A DNA stretch of 64,000 bases from Pseudomonas sp. S35 (GCF_009866765.1 NZ_CP019431.1:5332001-5396000), one strand, 5' to 3'; shown: positions 54,424 to 62,927, numbered from the stretch's first letter. The notes: a model not told the origin generated them from the sequence alone. Made by a program: numbers and translations.

Positions 54424-54453
54424 AACCCAAGCCCCTTAACCGGGGCTTTTTTT
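54424..54453 (+). terminator. Terminator of the parA unit
   Basis: AAGCCCC and GGGGCTT enclose TTAACC and are followed by six T, 20 bp after the stop of the small partner gene. Confidence 0.9.
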
Positions 54454-54471
54454 CGCATGGACGTTCATAAT

Positions 54472-54680
54472 CACCGATCTGAACTGGATCTGATCTACAT
54501 CATAAGCACTTCATAAACACTTATGAAACAGTTCTGACGTGGTTAATAAATCCTTATGAACCATTTCACATGCGTTTCTTCAACAGCTCAGAACCAGCTC
54601 ATAGCCATTTGCTCAATGCTTATGAAGAGCCTCATAGGGGTTTCACATCTACTTCATAAATGCATCAGAAACAGATTTTA
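54472..54680. repeat. Array B: nineteen degenerate 11-bp tandem repeats
   Basis: 209 bp divide exactly into 19 units of 11 bp, for example AGCACTTCATA (54505), AACACTTATGA (54516), AATCCTTATGA (54549), ACCATTTCACA (54560), ACCAGCTCATA (54593), AATGCTTATGA (54615), AGAGCCTCATA (54626), TCTACTTCATA (54648). Nearly all units end in (C/T)(A/G/T)(A/T)NA with A at position 11. Two units (AGCACTTCATA, AACACTTATGA) are identical to array A. It runs into the last codon of the minus-strand gene that ends at 54678. Confidence 0.85.
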
Positions 54681-55151
54681 GCGTTTACCGCTACCGTAAC
54701 TCCCAGGTAGCCGCGCCCAGGAATCAAGCATGTCTATTTTCTTGGGGCTCTTCCTACCCTTCTCGACCGGCTTGGTGTCGTGGACTAGCTTTTTCACGGG
54801 CAAAGCAATCTTGAATTTCCTTGCTGCGAACTCTTCAAGACTTACCTTCCAGCTCATGCGCTCGTTCGGCGGATTCCCACTACGAGCAAAGACAGCTCCG
54901 TTCGGTCCCATCTTGCTCAACAACCCAAGCCGTTCACAAACCCAACCTGACACGAATAATTTGTAGTCGCGGGTATCGAAGACCTCAACCAAAGCTACGA
55001 ATAGCGTGTAGTCACGGTGCTTGGTCGCGTGGTCAATGCAGTGCGCTATTGCCTGACTGTACAAACTAGATAGCAGGATCTTCTTCTCATCAAGCAAAGG
55101 GCGAAGCTCGTTTTTGTTGAGTGTCACCAACAGCTTGTACGACTCCTTCAT
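54678..55151 (-). CDS. Unknown 157-aa protein lying between repeat arrays B and C
   Basis: Basic protein starting MKESYKLLVTLNKNELRPLL and ending RLPGSYGSGKR. The frame opens at 55199, but ATG 55151 has GGAGAGG about 10 nt upstream. The C-terminal 40 residues are Lys-rich (KPVEKGRKSPKKID). I recognise no family. Being enclosed by two arrays of the same repeat suggests it binds or is controlled by them, for example as a replication or array-binding protein; that is inference. Confidence 0.6.
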   Translation of the reverse strand: MKESYKLLVTLNKNELRPLLDEKKILLSSLYSQAIAHCIDHATKHRDYTLFVALVEVFDTRDYKLFVSGWVCERLGLLSKMGPNGAVFARSGNPPNERMSWKVSLEEFAARKFKIALPVKKLVHDTKPVEKGRKSPKKIDMLDSWARLPGSYGSGKR

Positions 55152-55334
55152 CACCCACCCTCTCCTTTTCAACCGTGGAAACCGCCTATTAGCGCTCAAG
55201 CATAGGCGCTCTGTGTTGAATTCTGGTCTTTTTTGCGAGGCATTGCCCTGCCAATTTCAACACAGGACGTGTGCGGAAGCCTCACCAAGCCGTATCCAAC
55301 CCGTATCCAACCCGTAAAAACCAATGATTTAAGA

Positions 55335-55422
55335 ACCACTTAATAAGTATTTCGTAAACACTTATGAAGTAATTCATATCCACCTAATAAACACTTAATA
55401 AATAATTATGAATACTTTCGCT
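55335..55422. repeat. Array C: eight 11-bp tandem repeats
   Basis: Units ACCACTTAATA, AGTATTTCGTA, AACACTTATGA, AGTAATTCATA, TCCACCTAATA, AACACTTAATA, AATAATTATGA, ATACTTTCGCT run without gaps; AACACTTATGA is shared with arrays A and B. It sits between the start of the 157-aa gene and the promoter of the 62-aa ORF. A short direct repeat (CCGTATCCAA, 55290-55312) precedes it. The gap 55152-55480 contains nothing else I can call. Confidence 0.85.
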
Positions 55423-55450
55423 AATGGCAAATAAGGCATAACCAGAATGG

Positions 55451-55456
55451 TATAAT
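55451..55456 (+). promoter_or_regulatory. Extended -10 promoter element
   Basis: TGGTATAAT gives a perfect TATAAT with the TGn extension, 25 bp before the 62-aa ORF. No good -35 is visible upstream; array C ends about 28 bp before it, so the repeats could act on this promoter. Confidence 0.5.
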
Positions 55457-55480
55457 TAGACTAAACAAACCATTGCCATT

Positions 55481-55669
55481 ATGAACAACTCACATGAATT
55501 GATTTTACCTAACCAAGCCCGATTAATATTGCCTAGCCAAAATTTGATTACCCCCAATGAACAAGTTTTGATTCTGCCTAAACCGCCTATAAATGCTTTG
55601 TTAGATTTTTACTGTACTTCCCTACCATTGAGCGCTCTCAATAAATTACCAACGTACAAAACCAGATAA
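55481..55669 (+). CDS. Possible 62-aa protein with repeated LILP motif
   Basis: The ORF starts MNNSHELILPNQARLILPSQ and repeats LI(L/T)P at residues 7, 15, 22 and 30. It has an extended -10 promoter just upstream and a terminator at 55722-55747. No ribosome site is evident. The repeats and flanking signals suggest a real transcript, but the protein is unrecognised. Confidence 0.35.
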   Translation: MNNSHELILPNQARLILPSQNLITPNEQVLILPKPPINALLDFYCTSLPLSALNKLPTYKTR

Positions 55670-55721
55670 ATCTCCCCTCTACGGCAAAGCCGTAATGCAC
55701 CTCGAAAAATCATCCCCAATA

Positions 55722-55747
55722 AAAAAGCCACTGAAGAGTGGCCTTTT
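55722..55747. terminator. Bidirectional terminator between convergent small genes
   Basis: AAAAAAGCCACT and AGTGGCCTTTT enclose GAAG. It separates the 62-aa ORF (+) from the 189-aa membrane protein gene (-). Confidence 0.75.
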
Positions 55748-55766
55748 CATATCCCAACATTTGTAT

Positions 55767-56336
55767 TCATGCAGTTCTTCTATTGTCATTGCGTAAGTTT
55801 CTATTTTTCATCAGCACCAAAGTGAACATTCCAACCAGGAGAGTAATCGGCCAAATTATTGTAAACGCAAACATAGAGCCGAACATTGCTGAAGGATCAC
55901 TTCTCTTAAAGCTCATTTGAATCTGTGTAAGATCGACGTAATACAATTCATGGAGGAAAAACTTCACAACTGCCGTTTCCCCCGCAAAGCTCCAAAATGG
56001 CACCCCGAACAACATGACCATGGATGCCCTGTAGATGAAAACCCATACCAGGATATTCATTATCAACTTGAACGCTTTGATTCGCTTATCGTAAACATCA
56101 GGACTGAAAAAGTTTGGTTTGTAATCAATCTGATTGATTAAATAAAAAACTGGCAACGTAATCAATCCAAAAATGAATGGCGCGACATGAAAGAGAATCA
56201 GGTGAGCATCATAATACGCAGTATTAACATTTGACGTACCTTGTACGAGAACATTCCCAATGGGTAACGTTGAGATGCCTGCGTATATAATTATAAATCT
56301 CTGTAAGAAATTTAACCTAATCTTTTCCTTCTTCAT
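55767..56336 (-). CDS. Small multi-pass membrane protein, unknown
   Basis: A 189-aa protein with about four hydrophobic helices (FIIIYAGISTLPIGNVL, HLILFHVAPFIFGLITLPVF, LIMNILVWVFIYRASMVML, FAFTIIWPITLLVGMFTLVL) and a basic tail. The start at 56336 has AAGGTGAG 5 nt upstream; the frame is open 26 codons further without a good site. It follows the 778-aa membrane protein on the same strand (118 bp). A membrane entry-exclusion role would fit if that neighbour is TraY-like, but nothing in the sequence proves it. Confidence 0.6.
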   Translation of the reverse strand: MKKEKIRLNFLQRFIIIYAGISTLPIGNVLVQGTSNVNTAYYDAHLILFHVAPFIFGLITLPVFYLINQIDYKPNFFSPDVYDKRIKAFKLIMNILVWVFIYRASMVMLFGVPFWSFAGETAVVKFFLHELYYVDLTQIQMSFKRSDPSAMFGSMFAFTIIWPITLLVGMFTLVLMKNRNLRNDNRRTA

Positions 56337-56454
56337 GTAGCTCACCTTCTTCAAGTTATCCAAATTATAGCATTTGCAAATAAAAAGAAAAGAGTTAAGC
56401 GACAAACGCATCAACCCCTTTGCAATAAACTCCTATACCCTTATAACAAATTCC

Positions 56455-58791
56455 TTATTTAAAACTCTGCAATTTTAATGAGCCTGTGAATTTCTCGTTT
56501 GCGCCTTTAACTTTCTCAAAGCCTTTCTCACCCATTCTCTTATCTTCAACAATGTCTTTTGCCACTAGCAATTCCTTGAATGAAACGTTGATGGATTTCA
56601 CCTGCCTCAAGAATACGACAAACATTACGATACTTATTATGTGATGTAAGAACAACATCACGAGCATTCTTATAACATCAAAGATAATCCCTGTACCGCC
56701 CGCCATAAAGATAGAAGATAAATGGTAGACCACCTCATTGACTATTACGAGTATATTTGAAATCAGAACAATGCCCACAACAAACAAGACAATCGTCATA
56801 GGACCGTGCAAACAAATCCAAGCGTGCTGCAGAAGAATATTTTTGAACACATCAAAAGCATGATCTTCACTTTTCCCTGGCATTATTGCCTTGAGAATTC
56901 TTACGCAAAGAATAATTGTGATGCCCACAATACCAGCAAAAAGAGTTCCTAATTCACCCATCAGATAGATGATCGGAAGAATTCCGAACAAGATCTGGCT
57001 ACCCATAAAGAACAAATACATAAACATTGAGATCTTGGAGATACCAGAAAGGGTATTAGTCAAATATCTTTCGTTCTTATTGAATGTCAGAATTCCGTTT
57101 CTTAACACTTCTGCACCGTAGTAAATCGACAGTGACATTTGTGTGTATTCAGCTGAGTTACTGAACAGCGCTGCTGGTGCGTTCAAAACTGGAGAATAGC
57201 AATTCGCACCGGTTTTAAAACATGACTTGAACTGAAAACCAATATTTTCATAATACTTTGCTGTCATCATGTTTAAGAGTTTTTGAATGGTCCCTAACGT
57301 TAAACCTGATAAATCGTTATTGCCGCCAGTCAGGTACACGTCATAAATCGATTTCTTAATGTCGAAGAGCTTCACATTTTCAGAATCACTCAATAAATTA
57401 CTTCTACTATTGCCAGCATCGTTTTCATTCAATGCAGCAGATGAATCAGCCGCATTCAGCTTTTGATCCACAGTAACCACAAAGCCTTTATATTCTGCGT
57501 CTACCGCATCATGGATTTTCTTTTGGAAGCTGTTAACGTGCATCAATGATATGAACATTGAAAACAAATCAGAACGAATTTTCTCTTTTTCCGTTTTATC
57601 CAACAATTCTCTAACCACTGTGTCTACAGTGTCTTTGACAATGCCAACCAGTTGATCACGGTTTTCACGTAACTGGTCAGCAGTCACGCTTTCCCTATAT
57701 TCATGAACAAACGTATCCTTGTCAGCAACAGATCCGTCCACCTTTATGTCTAGACAGTCGTTTAGTAATAGCTCACTTTCAGCGTAGGTTTGACGATTCT
57801 CGCCCTTATCTAGGCCGGTATTACACATGTAAATTAGGTTTTTCCTGGCCTCTTCATAAGCACCATCAAACAACCTAATGTTTGCCATCTTTACGATTTC
57901 AGACTGAGAAGACTTGATGATCCCAGGTGAATATACGTTTATCTGTAGACCCTCTTTCATACAATGTTTGGTCTTCACTATCTCACCAACCAGTAAAGCC
58001 TCACCATCGTAGACGGTTTGTGGTGCGGGCTGTTCAAGGCAACGAGAGAAAGCAGTCTCGACGAATTTGAACCTACCCGTGTTCACATCTTTAATTAGGT
58101 TATGCTTCACCAGAAGCTTTCTACGAAGCGAAATGTCTTCAGCGGACATTTGAATAGCATTCAATATGACATTATTATAATAAAGCTCGGCAGCGATATT
58201 TCCTCTTGTTGTAAATGCAGATTCATCCTTTACCGACGAGTCAAATAAAATACCAAACAAAAATATCCCTGCCTGTATTGTCAGTACAAAACAGATTATC
58301 GCAGCCGCTAAAATGGTCTGTATTATCCATCCATATCCCACGAGGACTATTGCTGCTATCCAACAAAAAATCAGAAGGGCTTTATTTTGATTTGCTACAA
58401 CGCTAGCGTCAGAGGCGGTCTTGTAAATATTATAAAGAACCGCAAGACCAACAATTAGAAAGGCAAATATACCAATTACGTCCACGGCACCTTTCACGAT
58501 AGCCTGTATTGCTTCACCTTCTTTTGATTTATCAGCAACGATTGATAGGTCACCGTAGTAAGGTGACAAGATCAATCGAGCTATCATGACCGATTGCGGG
58601 GTTAGCATTTTAGCGGCTGCGCTAAAGGCAAAATCATTTTTAGCCGCATGCCCAGCGCATTTCCCTACCATGTCACTCGTTGCGTAGTAACAATCTGCCT
58701 GCTGTGCTTCTTCTAATGTGTTTGCTTGCGCTTGTGAGATGGAGGAAGAAAACAACAAAAGCAGTAGAAAAATATTTCTTGTGAAGTTCAT
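56455..58791 (-). CDS. Large polytopic membrane protein, possibly TraY/DotA-like
   Basis: A 778-aa protein with a signal peptide (residues 1-24), transmembrane helices at about 100-185, a large soluble part (about 190-570) with several Cys, and five or more helices at about 590-740. Such a layout, N-terminal helices, large periplasmic region, C-terminal helix cluster, is that of DotA/TraY proteins of type IVB secretion and IncI conjugation. No diagnostic motif is seen, so an unrelated envelope protein is equally possible. No other transfer genes lie in the window. Very AT-rich compared with the core. Confidence 0.5.
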   Translation of the reverse strand: MNFTRNIFLLLLLFSSSISQAQANTLEEAQQADCYYATSDMVGKCAGHAAKNDFAFSAAAKMLTPQSVMIARLILSPYYGDLSIVADKSKEGEAIQAIVKGAVDVIGIFAFLIVGLAVLYNIYKTASDASVVANQNKALLIFCWIAAIVLVGYGWIIQTILAAAIICFVLTIQAGIFLFGILFDSSVKDESAFTTRGNIAAELYYNNVILNAIQMSAEDISLRRKLLVKHNLIKDVNTGRFKFVETAFSRCLEQPAPQTVYDGEALLVGEIVKTKHCMKEGLQINVYSPGIIKSSQSEIVKMANIRLFDGAYEEARKNLIYMCNTGLDKGENRQTYAESELLLNDCLDIKVDGSVADKDTFVHEYRESVTADQLRENRDQLVGIVKDTVDTVVRELLDKTEKEKIRSDLFSMFISLMHVNSFQKKIHDAVDAEYKGFVVTVDQKLNAADSSAALNENDAGNSRSNLLSDSENVKLFDIKKSIYDVYLTGGNNDLSGLTLGTIQKLLNMMTAKYYENIGFQFKSCFKTGANCYSPVLNAPAALFSNSAEYTQMSLSIYYGAEVLRNGILTFNKNERYLTNTLSGISKISMFMYLFFMGSQILFGILPIIYLMGELGTLFAGIVGITIILCVRILKAIMPGKSEDHAFDVFKNILLQHAWICLHGPMTIVLFVVGIVLISNILVIVNEVVYHLSSIFMAGGTGIIFDVIRMLVMLFLHHIISIVMFVVFLRQVKSINVSFKELLVAKDIVEDKRMGEKGFEKVKGANEKFTGSLKLQSFK

Positions 58792-58855
58792 CTATTTAGT
58801 ATTCATTTCCTTAATTATAACATTTGCAAGCCTCCATTTTAAATTTGCACAGACT

Positions 58856-60361
58856 TTAATTTATGGGTATATCTTTTTCGTAGAATATTTGATCCGTCTT
58901 TAAATCGAGCAAATCTTGGCGTAGATAATCATTAGAACAGTTTAAGATTTCGGCAGAATAAACCTCATGGAGAAATTTGGTTACTGCCCAGCCCCTATTT
59001 TCACTTGCTTTAAATTTATCAAAAAACTCATCAAACCCAACAATGTCTAGAACCTGTATGAGCTTTTCATACTCATCAATCGAAACCACTAGATAAGGGT
59101 ATTCGGACTGAATTTCAGGGGGAAGCCCTTCGATAGCAAGCTTATCTAGAATTTCAGTTTCGAACCTTGCAATTATCACTGGGTCCATCATCAAAAAGTC
59201 TCCTAGGGTAACGACCATCGGATACAAATGGCGACCTAGGTATTTCCAGCTCGTATTCCCACTAACAACATCCACCAAATTTTTATAGTTTTGAACCACA
59301 AACATAGCCAACTTCTCGATTTCGGAAATTAGACTTTTTTCACCATAGCCATACCTGGCGTCCCAAACCATTTTCTTAGTCTTGCATTCTATTAATATAG
59401 CGGTATTAGAACTCTCAAGAATAAGGTCTACGCCATGCTTTTTGTCTTTCCCAACTTTATACTCACTACCCTCAATAACGGTGAAGAAACCACCCTCATT
59501 TAGCTGCTCTGTTATCCCTTTCACATAACTCTCAAATGCAGCTCCGTATGAGTTACCGAAACCTTTTACATTTTTAATATCAAAAAATAAACCTTCTGTT
59601 ATTCGCTGAAGAAGGTACGAAGGTATCGGGCACACAGCCATGTTAGGATCTCTCGTCAAACCTCTAATGAATGGCTTTTCCATAAGCGGGTTAAATGTAT
59701 ATGCCCAGTCATCATCGTATTTTTGCTCCTTCCTAACAGCCTCACGCAGATCGTTGACGTTACTCGACACCCTATTCCAAAAAGAATCCCGCATTTGGTT
59801 TGAAATGCCGAATGCCTCAAACGATTGCAGTGGACTATACCAATAGCTGCCAAGTAAGTGTCCTGTAATCGCCGCCCCCATTAGCATATGGTGCTTTATC
59901 GACATGCCCGTCGCTTTCAGCAAAACTTCATGCAGATCAGGATAGGAATAGATTCTTAGGTATCTTGCTAGGGTCTGCAAGTCCTTCCCAGTCTTCCAGG
60001 TACTTTGCTGACTGTAAATGCGCGACATCTCACGCATGATACGCTCTTGCGGCCTCATACCAATTAGCGTATCTGGTATATTTTTTACCAAATTAAAAGC
60101 GCAAACAAAGTCAGGAATTACAAATAGGTTTTTATCGCATACTGTACCTGCATGCAAGATTATCTCTTTTACTAAAATATCTAGCTCCCATGGAAACGCC
60201 TTACCTTTTACAGATGGGCTTCCGTTACCTAATACGTGGAACTCGTAAGGCAGAGGCTTATCGTTGACGATGTTTTGAAAAATCTCCCAGACCTGAACCA
60301 GTGAAGTATTCAAGTCTAGTTTTTTTGAGAAGTTACGAAGTGGCTTATAATAGTGGTACAT
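58856..60361 (-). CDS. 501-aa protein with PD-(D/E)XK nuclease signature
   Basis: The region 270-330 shows the core of a PD-(D/E)XK nuclease: a helix with Glu277 (GAAFESYV), Asp312 in KHGVDLIL and Glu325-Cys-Lys327 in AILIECKTKK, with hydrophobic strands around them. The N-terminal 250 residues are unrecognised and may bind the target. The end has another acidic/hydrophobic stretch. It starts 36 nt after the rulB fragment on the same strand, so it is in position to be read from the same LexA-controlled promoter. A standalone defence nuclease is a plausible role, not shown. Confidence 0.6.
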   Translation of the reverse strand: MYHYYKPLRNFSKKLDLNTSLVQVWEIFQNIVNDKPLPYEFHVLGNGSPSVKGKAFPWELDILVKEIILHAGTVCDKNLFVIPDFVCAFNLVKNIPDTLIGMRPQERIMREMSRIYSQQSTWKTGKDLQTLARYLRIYSYPDLHEVLLKATGMSIKHHMLMGAAITGHLLGSYWYSPLQSFEAFGISNQMRDSFWNRVSSNVNDLREAVRKEQKYDDDWAYTFNPLMEKPFIRGLTRDPNMAVCPIPSYLLQRITEGLFFDIKNVKGFGNSYGAAFESYVKGITEQLNEGGFFTVIEGSEYKVGKDKKHGVDLILESSNTAILIECKTKKMVWDARYGYGEKSLISEIEKLAMFVVQNYKNLVDVVSGNTSWKYLGRHLYPMVVTLGDFLMMDPVIIARFETEILDKLAIEGLPPEIQSEYPYLVVSIDEYEKLIQVLDIVGFDEFFDKFKASENRGWAVTKFLHEVYSAEILNCSNDYLRQDLLDLKTDQIFYEKDIPIN

Positions 60362-60397
60362 TAATTCATCCTTGACCTGAAACCATATTTTCTCAAC

Positions 60398-60859
60398 TTA
60401 ACATAAAACCCTTTTGAGCTGATTCCAATCGGTGACAAAACTATCTGATAGGTAATCCCTTTTCATTCCCCACTGGGGAATGGGTGGCTCCACAGCGAGC
60501 CTGATGCTACCCCGGCCATAGCGAGCGTTGATCCCATCTAGCACCTTCATCAAGGTCTCTGAATTTCGCCTAGGCTCTGGTGCAAACAGATCCGGCTGAT
60601 AGCCGTCACCACTGACGAACTGGCTTAACACGATTCCAGCTTTGGCATAACGATAGCCTGGCACGTAGATCTTTTGTAGTCCCTCAAGGGCCACGGCAAC
60701 GAACTCCCGAGTGTCGTTACTCGGCACCGGCAAGCCACAGATCACAGCACGGCTGTAGGGCTTGTCATCGAAGCGGGACGTTTGAATGAAGACCTGGAGG
60801 CAGGAAGCAAGCTGCCCTTCAGACCGGAGCTTTGCGCATGCCCTACTCGCATACTCCAC
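60398..60859 (-). pseudogene. C-terminal fragment of rulB/umuC (DNA polymerase V)
   Basis: 153 codons from GTG 60859 matching the end of UmuC/RulB: VEYASRACAKLRSEGQLAS, DDTREFVAVALEGLQKIY, PGYRYAKAGIVLSQF and the DUF4113 tail YGRGSIRLAVEPPIPQWGMK. The polymerase palm, fingers and thumb (about two thirds of the gene) are absent; an in-frame stop lies just upstream. Upstream genes occupy its place after rulA. The fragment cannot be an active polymerase. Confidence 0.85.
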
Positions 60860-61571
60860 GCATCATTTGCGAGGTAGCTTCGTCGATAACCGAGGACTTT
60901 TTCAGGATGTCCAAAACCTTGCTACCAAGCTTCTCAATCGCGTCTTTCTGGTAGCCCGTTTCACCTAGAGATTTGAGACAAGCTTTCAGTACTGTCTCAA
61001 TGTGGCTGCAGCTCAACGTGATGGAAAGCTCTGGATCAGTCAGCACACATCCCCGAGCTTTCAACCAGGAATCCGATAGCATTCTATTGCCATGGAAGAG
61101 CCCATCGAGATCGGCATCCATCGCGGCCTTCTCGACAGTCACAAATTGGGATAGGGACTGAACCACAGAGGTAGTTTTCAGGTACTCCCGATCAAGGTTA
61201 ACCAGGAGATCAGCTACCAGTGAATTCAGAACCTTATGGTCACTGATACGCCTGTGCAGGTCAGTGTCCGCTTTGTCCAATGGGCAAAGGGTCCAGTAAT
61301 CCTCTTCGCTTGGACAAGGAACCTGTTTCCATCCAATCATTAGCTCCCGTCCAGTGAATGCGAGATAACAAGCTGTGTGCCCCATCGGCTCATGTTCTTG
61401 GTCGAGAATTTCATCAAACACTACGGTCTCACTGTTACCACCACAGCCAAGACCTTCAACCAAATCGAGAAGCTTTCGTTCAAACGCTCTCAACCCAAGC
61501 AACAGTTGCAGGTTTTCGTTTTTGACCTTCGCTGATCGAGCTGCCAGCTCAGAAAATCCGTCATCACTCAT
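60843..61571 (-). CDS. Probable truncated abortive-infection-type protein
   Basis: A 242-aa protein starting MSDDGFSELAARSAKVK. Its C-terminal residues (HIETVLKACLKSLG...MMRGV, then CE and stop) align with the first part of the Abi_C-like domain of the neighbouring 301-aa protein (TQFLQSVCRHYLE...FFGGV). The protein ends exactly where it meets the rulB fragment, missing the Rx6H part of the domain. Hence it is probably a truncated gene. Its ATG overlaps the upstream stop by 8 bp. Confidence 0.6.
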   Translation of the reverse strand: MSDDGFSELAARSAKVKNENLQLLLGLRAFERKLLDLVEGLGCGGNSETVVFDEILDQEHEPMGHTACYLAFTGRELMIGWKQVPCPSEEDYWTLCPLDKADTDLHRRISDHKVLNSLVADLLVNLDREYLKTTSVVQSLSQFVTVEKAAMDADLDGLFHGNRMLSDSWLKARGCVLTDPELSITLSCSHIETVLKACLKSLGETGYQKDAIEKLGSKVLDILKKSSVIDEATSQMMRGVCE

Positions 61572-62469
61572 TTTCTGCAACCATCCGCTCTTTAAGTTTT
61601 TCAAGAATGTAGATCGCCACTGCACCCGCTAGATTATTGGACAGGCGCGCCTCATCAGCATTGGCGGTTTTATCTCCACCATGGGCCGTACCCAAATGTG
61701 TTCTTAAAGCCCCGGCACTTTGTGATATTCCCTTAACGCCGCCAAAAAAGGCTTTAATATCTGCTGTATGGTCTTCGCCGTTTGGAAATTTCAGCGGGGG
61801 GAAATCGGCTACGACAGCATTTATGAAATCTGTAATGGTTTTCTTGTTACCCAAAGGGATTTTACGTTTTTCCAGGTAATGGCGGCAGACCGATTGAAGG
61901 AATTGGGTTGTGCGCGTTAAGGAGTCACTTGCATCTGTCTCAATTGCAAGTCTTGCGCGAACCCATTGCCTTTCAAAATAGTCGCCATCCATCAAGTTTA
62001 CTAATTCTTTATGGATGCTCTCACTTTGAACATCCGAAAATTCGGACAGGAGTTTAGCGGAGCTTTTAGCCTCACCAAGCATCTCCTTTGCCTGATCTTC
62101 CAATGCGTTCCAAATAGAGTTTATTGAGTCAGGAGAAGTTAGTTTAATAATCGCATTGTCGTCTTTGATCTCGCTCATATGCCGCGAAGTCATGTGCCCC
62201 TCGTAAGGCGTTCCGTAATTTTGACCATCCTCCATAGTTGTGGAAGTAAGAATCCTTAAATTTTCCCCGTCGAAATGCAACATTCCATATTCCCAGTCCC
62301 ATTCGTCGATTCTATATAGATCTATTCTTTTACCGGTTGCGTATATTCTTAGACCATTAACTGACTCACGCAATTCTATCTCTACAGATTCCAGACCTGC
62401 TCGTACCTCACTTCGCGTTTCCAGTACCTGCTTGGTCAAACGGGAAAGAGCTTCTTTTCTGCTAGTCAT
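61564..62469 (-). CDS. Abortive-infection-type protein with Abi_C (HEPN-like) domain
   Basis: A 301-aa protein. Residues about 185-295 match the abortive-infection C-terminal (Abi_C) pattern: SVCRHYLEKRKIPLGNKKTI, then SAGALRTHLGTAHGG and EARLSNNLAGAVAIYILEKL. R256 and H263 form an Rx6H motif like that of HEPN RNases. The N-terminal 180 residues are unrecognised. The start 62469 (MTSRKEALSRL) is 11 nt after the rulA stop; the ribosome site is weak (TTGAG). It occupies the position where rulB should begin, placing it under rulA's LexA promoter. Confidence 0.65.
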   Translation of the reverse strand: MTSRKEALSRLTKQVLETRSEVRAGLESVEIELRESVNGLRIYATGKRIDLYRIDEWDWEYGMLHFDGENLRILTSTTMEDGQNYGTPYEGHMTSRHMSEIKDDNAIIKLTSPDSINSIWNALEDQAKEMLGEAKSSAKLLSEFSDVQSESIHKELVNLMDGDYFERQWVRARLAIETDASDSLTRTTQFLQSVCRHYLEKRKIPLGNKKTITDFINAVVADFPPLKFPNGEDHTADIKAFFGGVKGISQSAGALRTHLGTAHGGDKTANADEARLSNNLAGAVAIYILEKLKERMVAENE

Positions 62470-62480
62470 AAAGCACTCAA

Positions 62481-62912
62481 TTATCGAGACACACGGTGTA
62501 GGTTGTGCAGGACGATACCCCACAGCTCGATGTCTTCCCACTCTCCCACCTCAATGCTTGCATTGAGGGGATTGTGAGCCAGCAGAACGGGCGATTTTCC
62601 TAGGCGCTCTCTGTACTCCTTGCAGCAGAAATCAGAGCCAATGACCACAACCACGATGTCACCATTGAGGGGGTCCAAAGCTTTATCCACGACCAGCACG
62701 TCACCATCGTAGATCCCAATCCCCTGAAGGCTATCCCCGTCAGCACGCAGCAACCAACGCGAAGGCTCACGCAGGCACACCAGTTCATCCAGGCTCAAAG
62801 GCGGTTCAGAGTACTCCAAGGCTGGGGAAGGAAACCCACACGAAACCCTGCCCACGATGGGCTTTCGCAGAGGATCTACAGGGGGATTGATAGGACCGAG
62901 GATGGAAAACAT
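62481..62912 (-). CDS. rulA: UmuD/RulA-like LexA-family protein
   Basis: A 143-aa S24-family protein that self-cleaves under SOS to activate polymerase V. Cleavage site Cys25-Gly26 (RVSCGFPSP), nucleophile Ser61 in DGDSLQG and Lys98 in FCCKEYRE are all present. The start at 62912 (MFSILGPINPPVDPLRKPIV) lies 15 bp after a LexA box; the frame is open further upstream to 63050 across that box. Its partner rulB is deleted apart from a C-terminal fragment. Confidence 0.85.
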   Translation of the reverse strand: MFSILGPINPPVDPLRKPIVGRVSCGFPSPALEYSEPPLSLDELVCLREPSRWLLRADGDSLQGIGIYDGDVLVVDKALDPLNGDIVVVVIGSDFCCKEYRERLGKSPVLLAHNPLNASIEVGEWEDIELWGIVLHNLHRVSR

Positions 62913-62927
62913 GGGGGCTTGCTCACA

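Noticed and set aside
54472..54680. 11-bp repeat array considered as a CRISPR
   Set aside because: Units are contiguous and degenerate with no unique spacers, and there are no cas genes.
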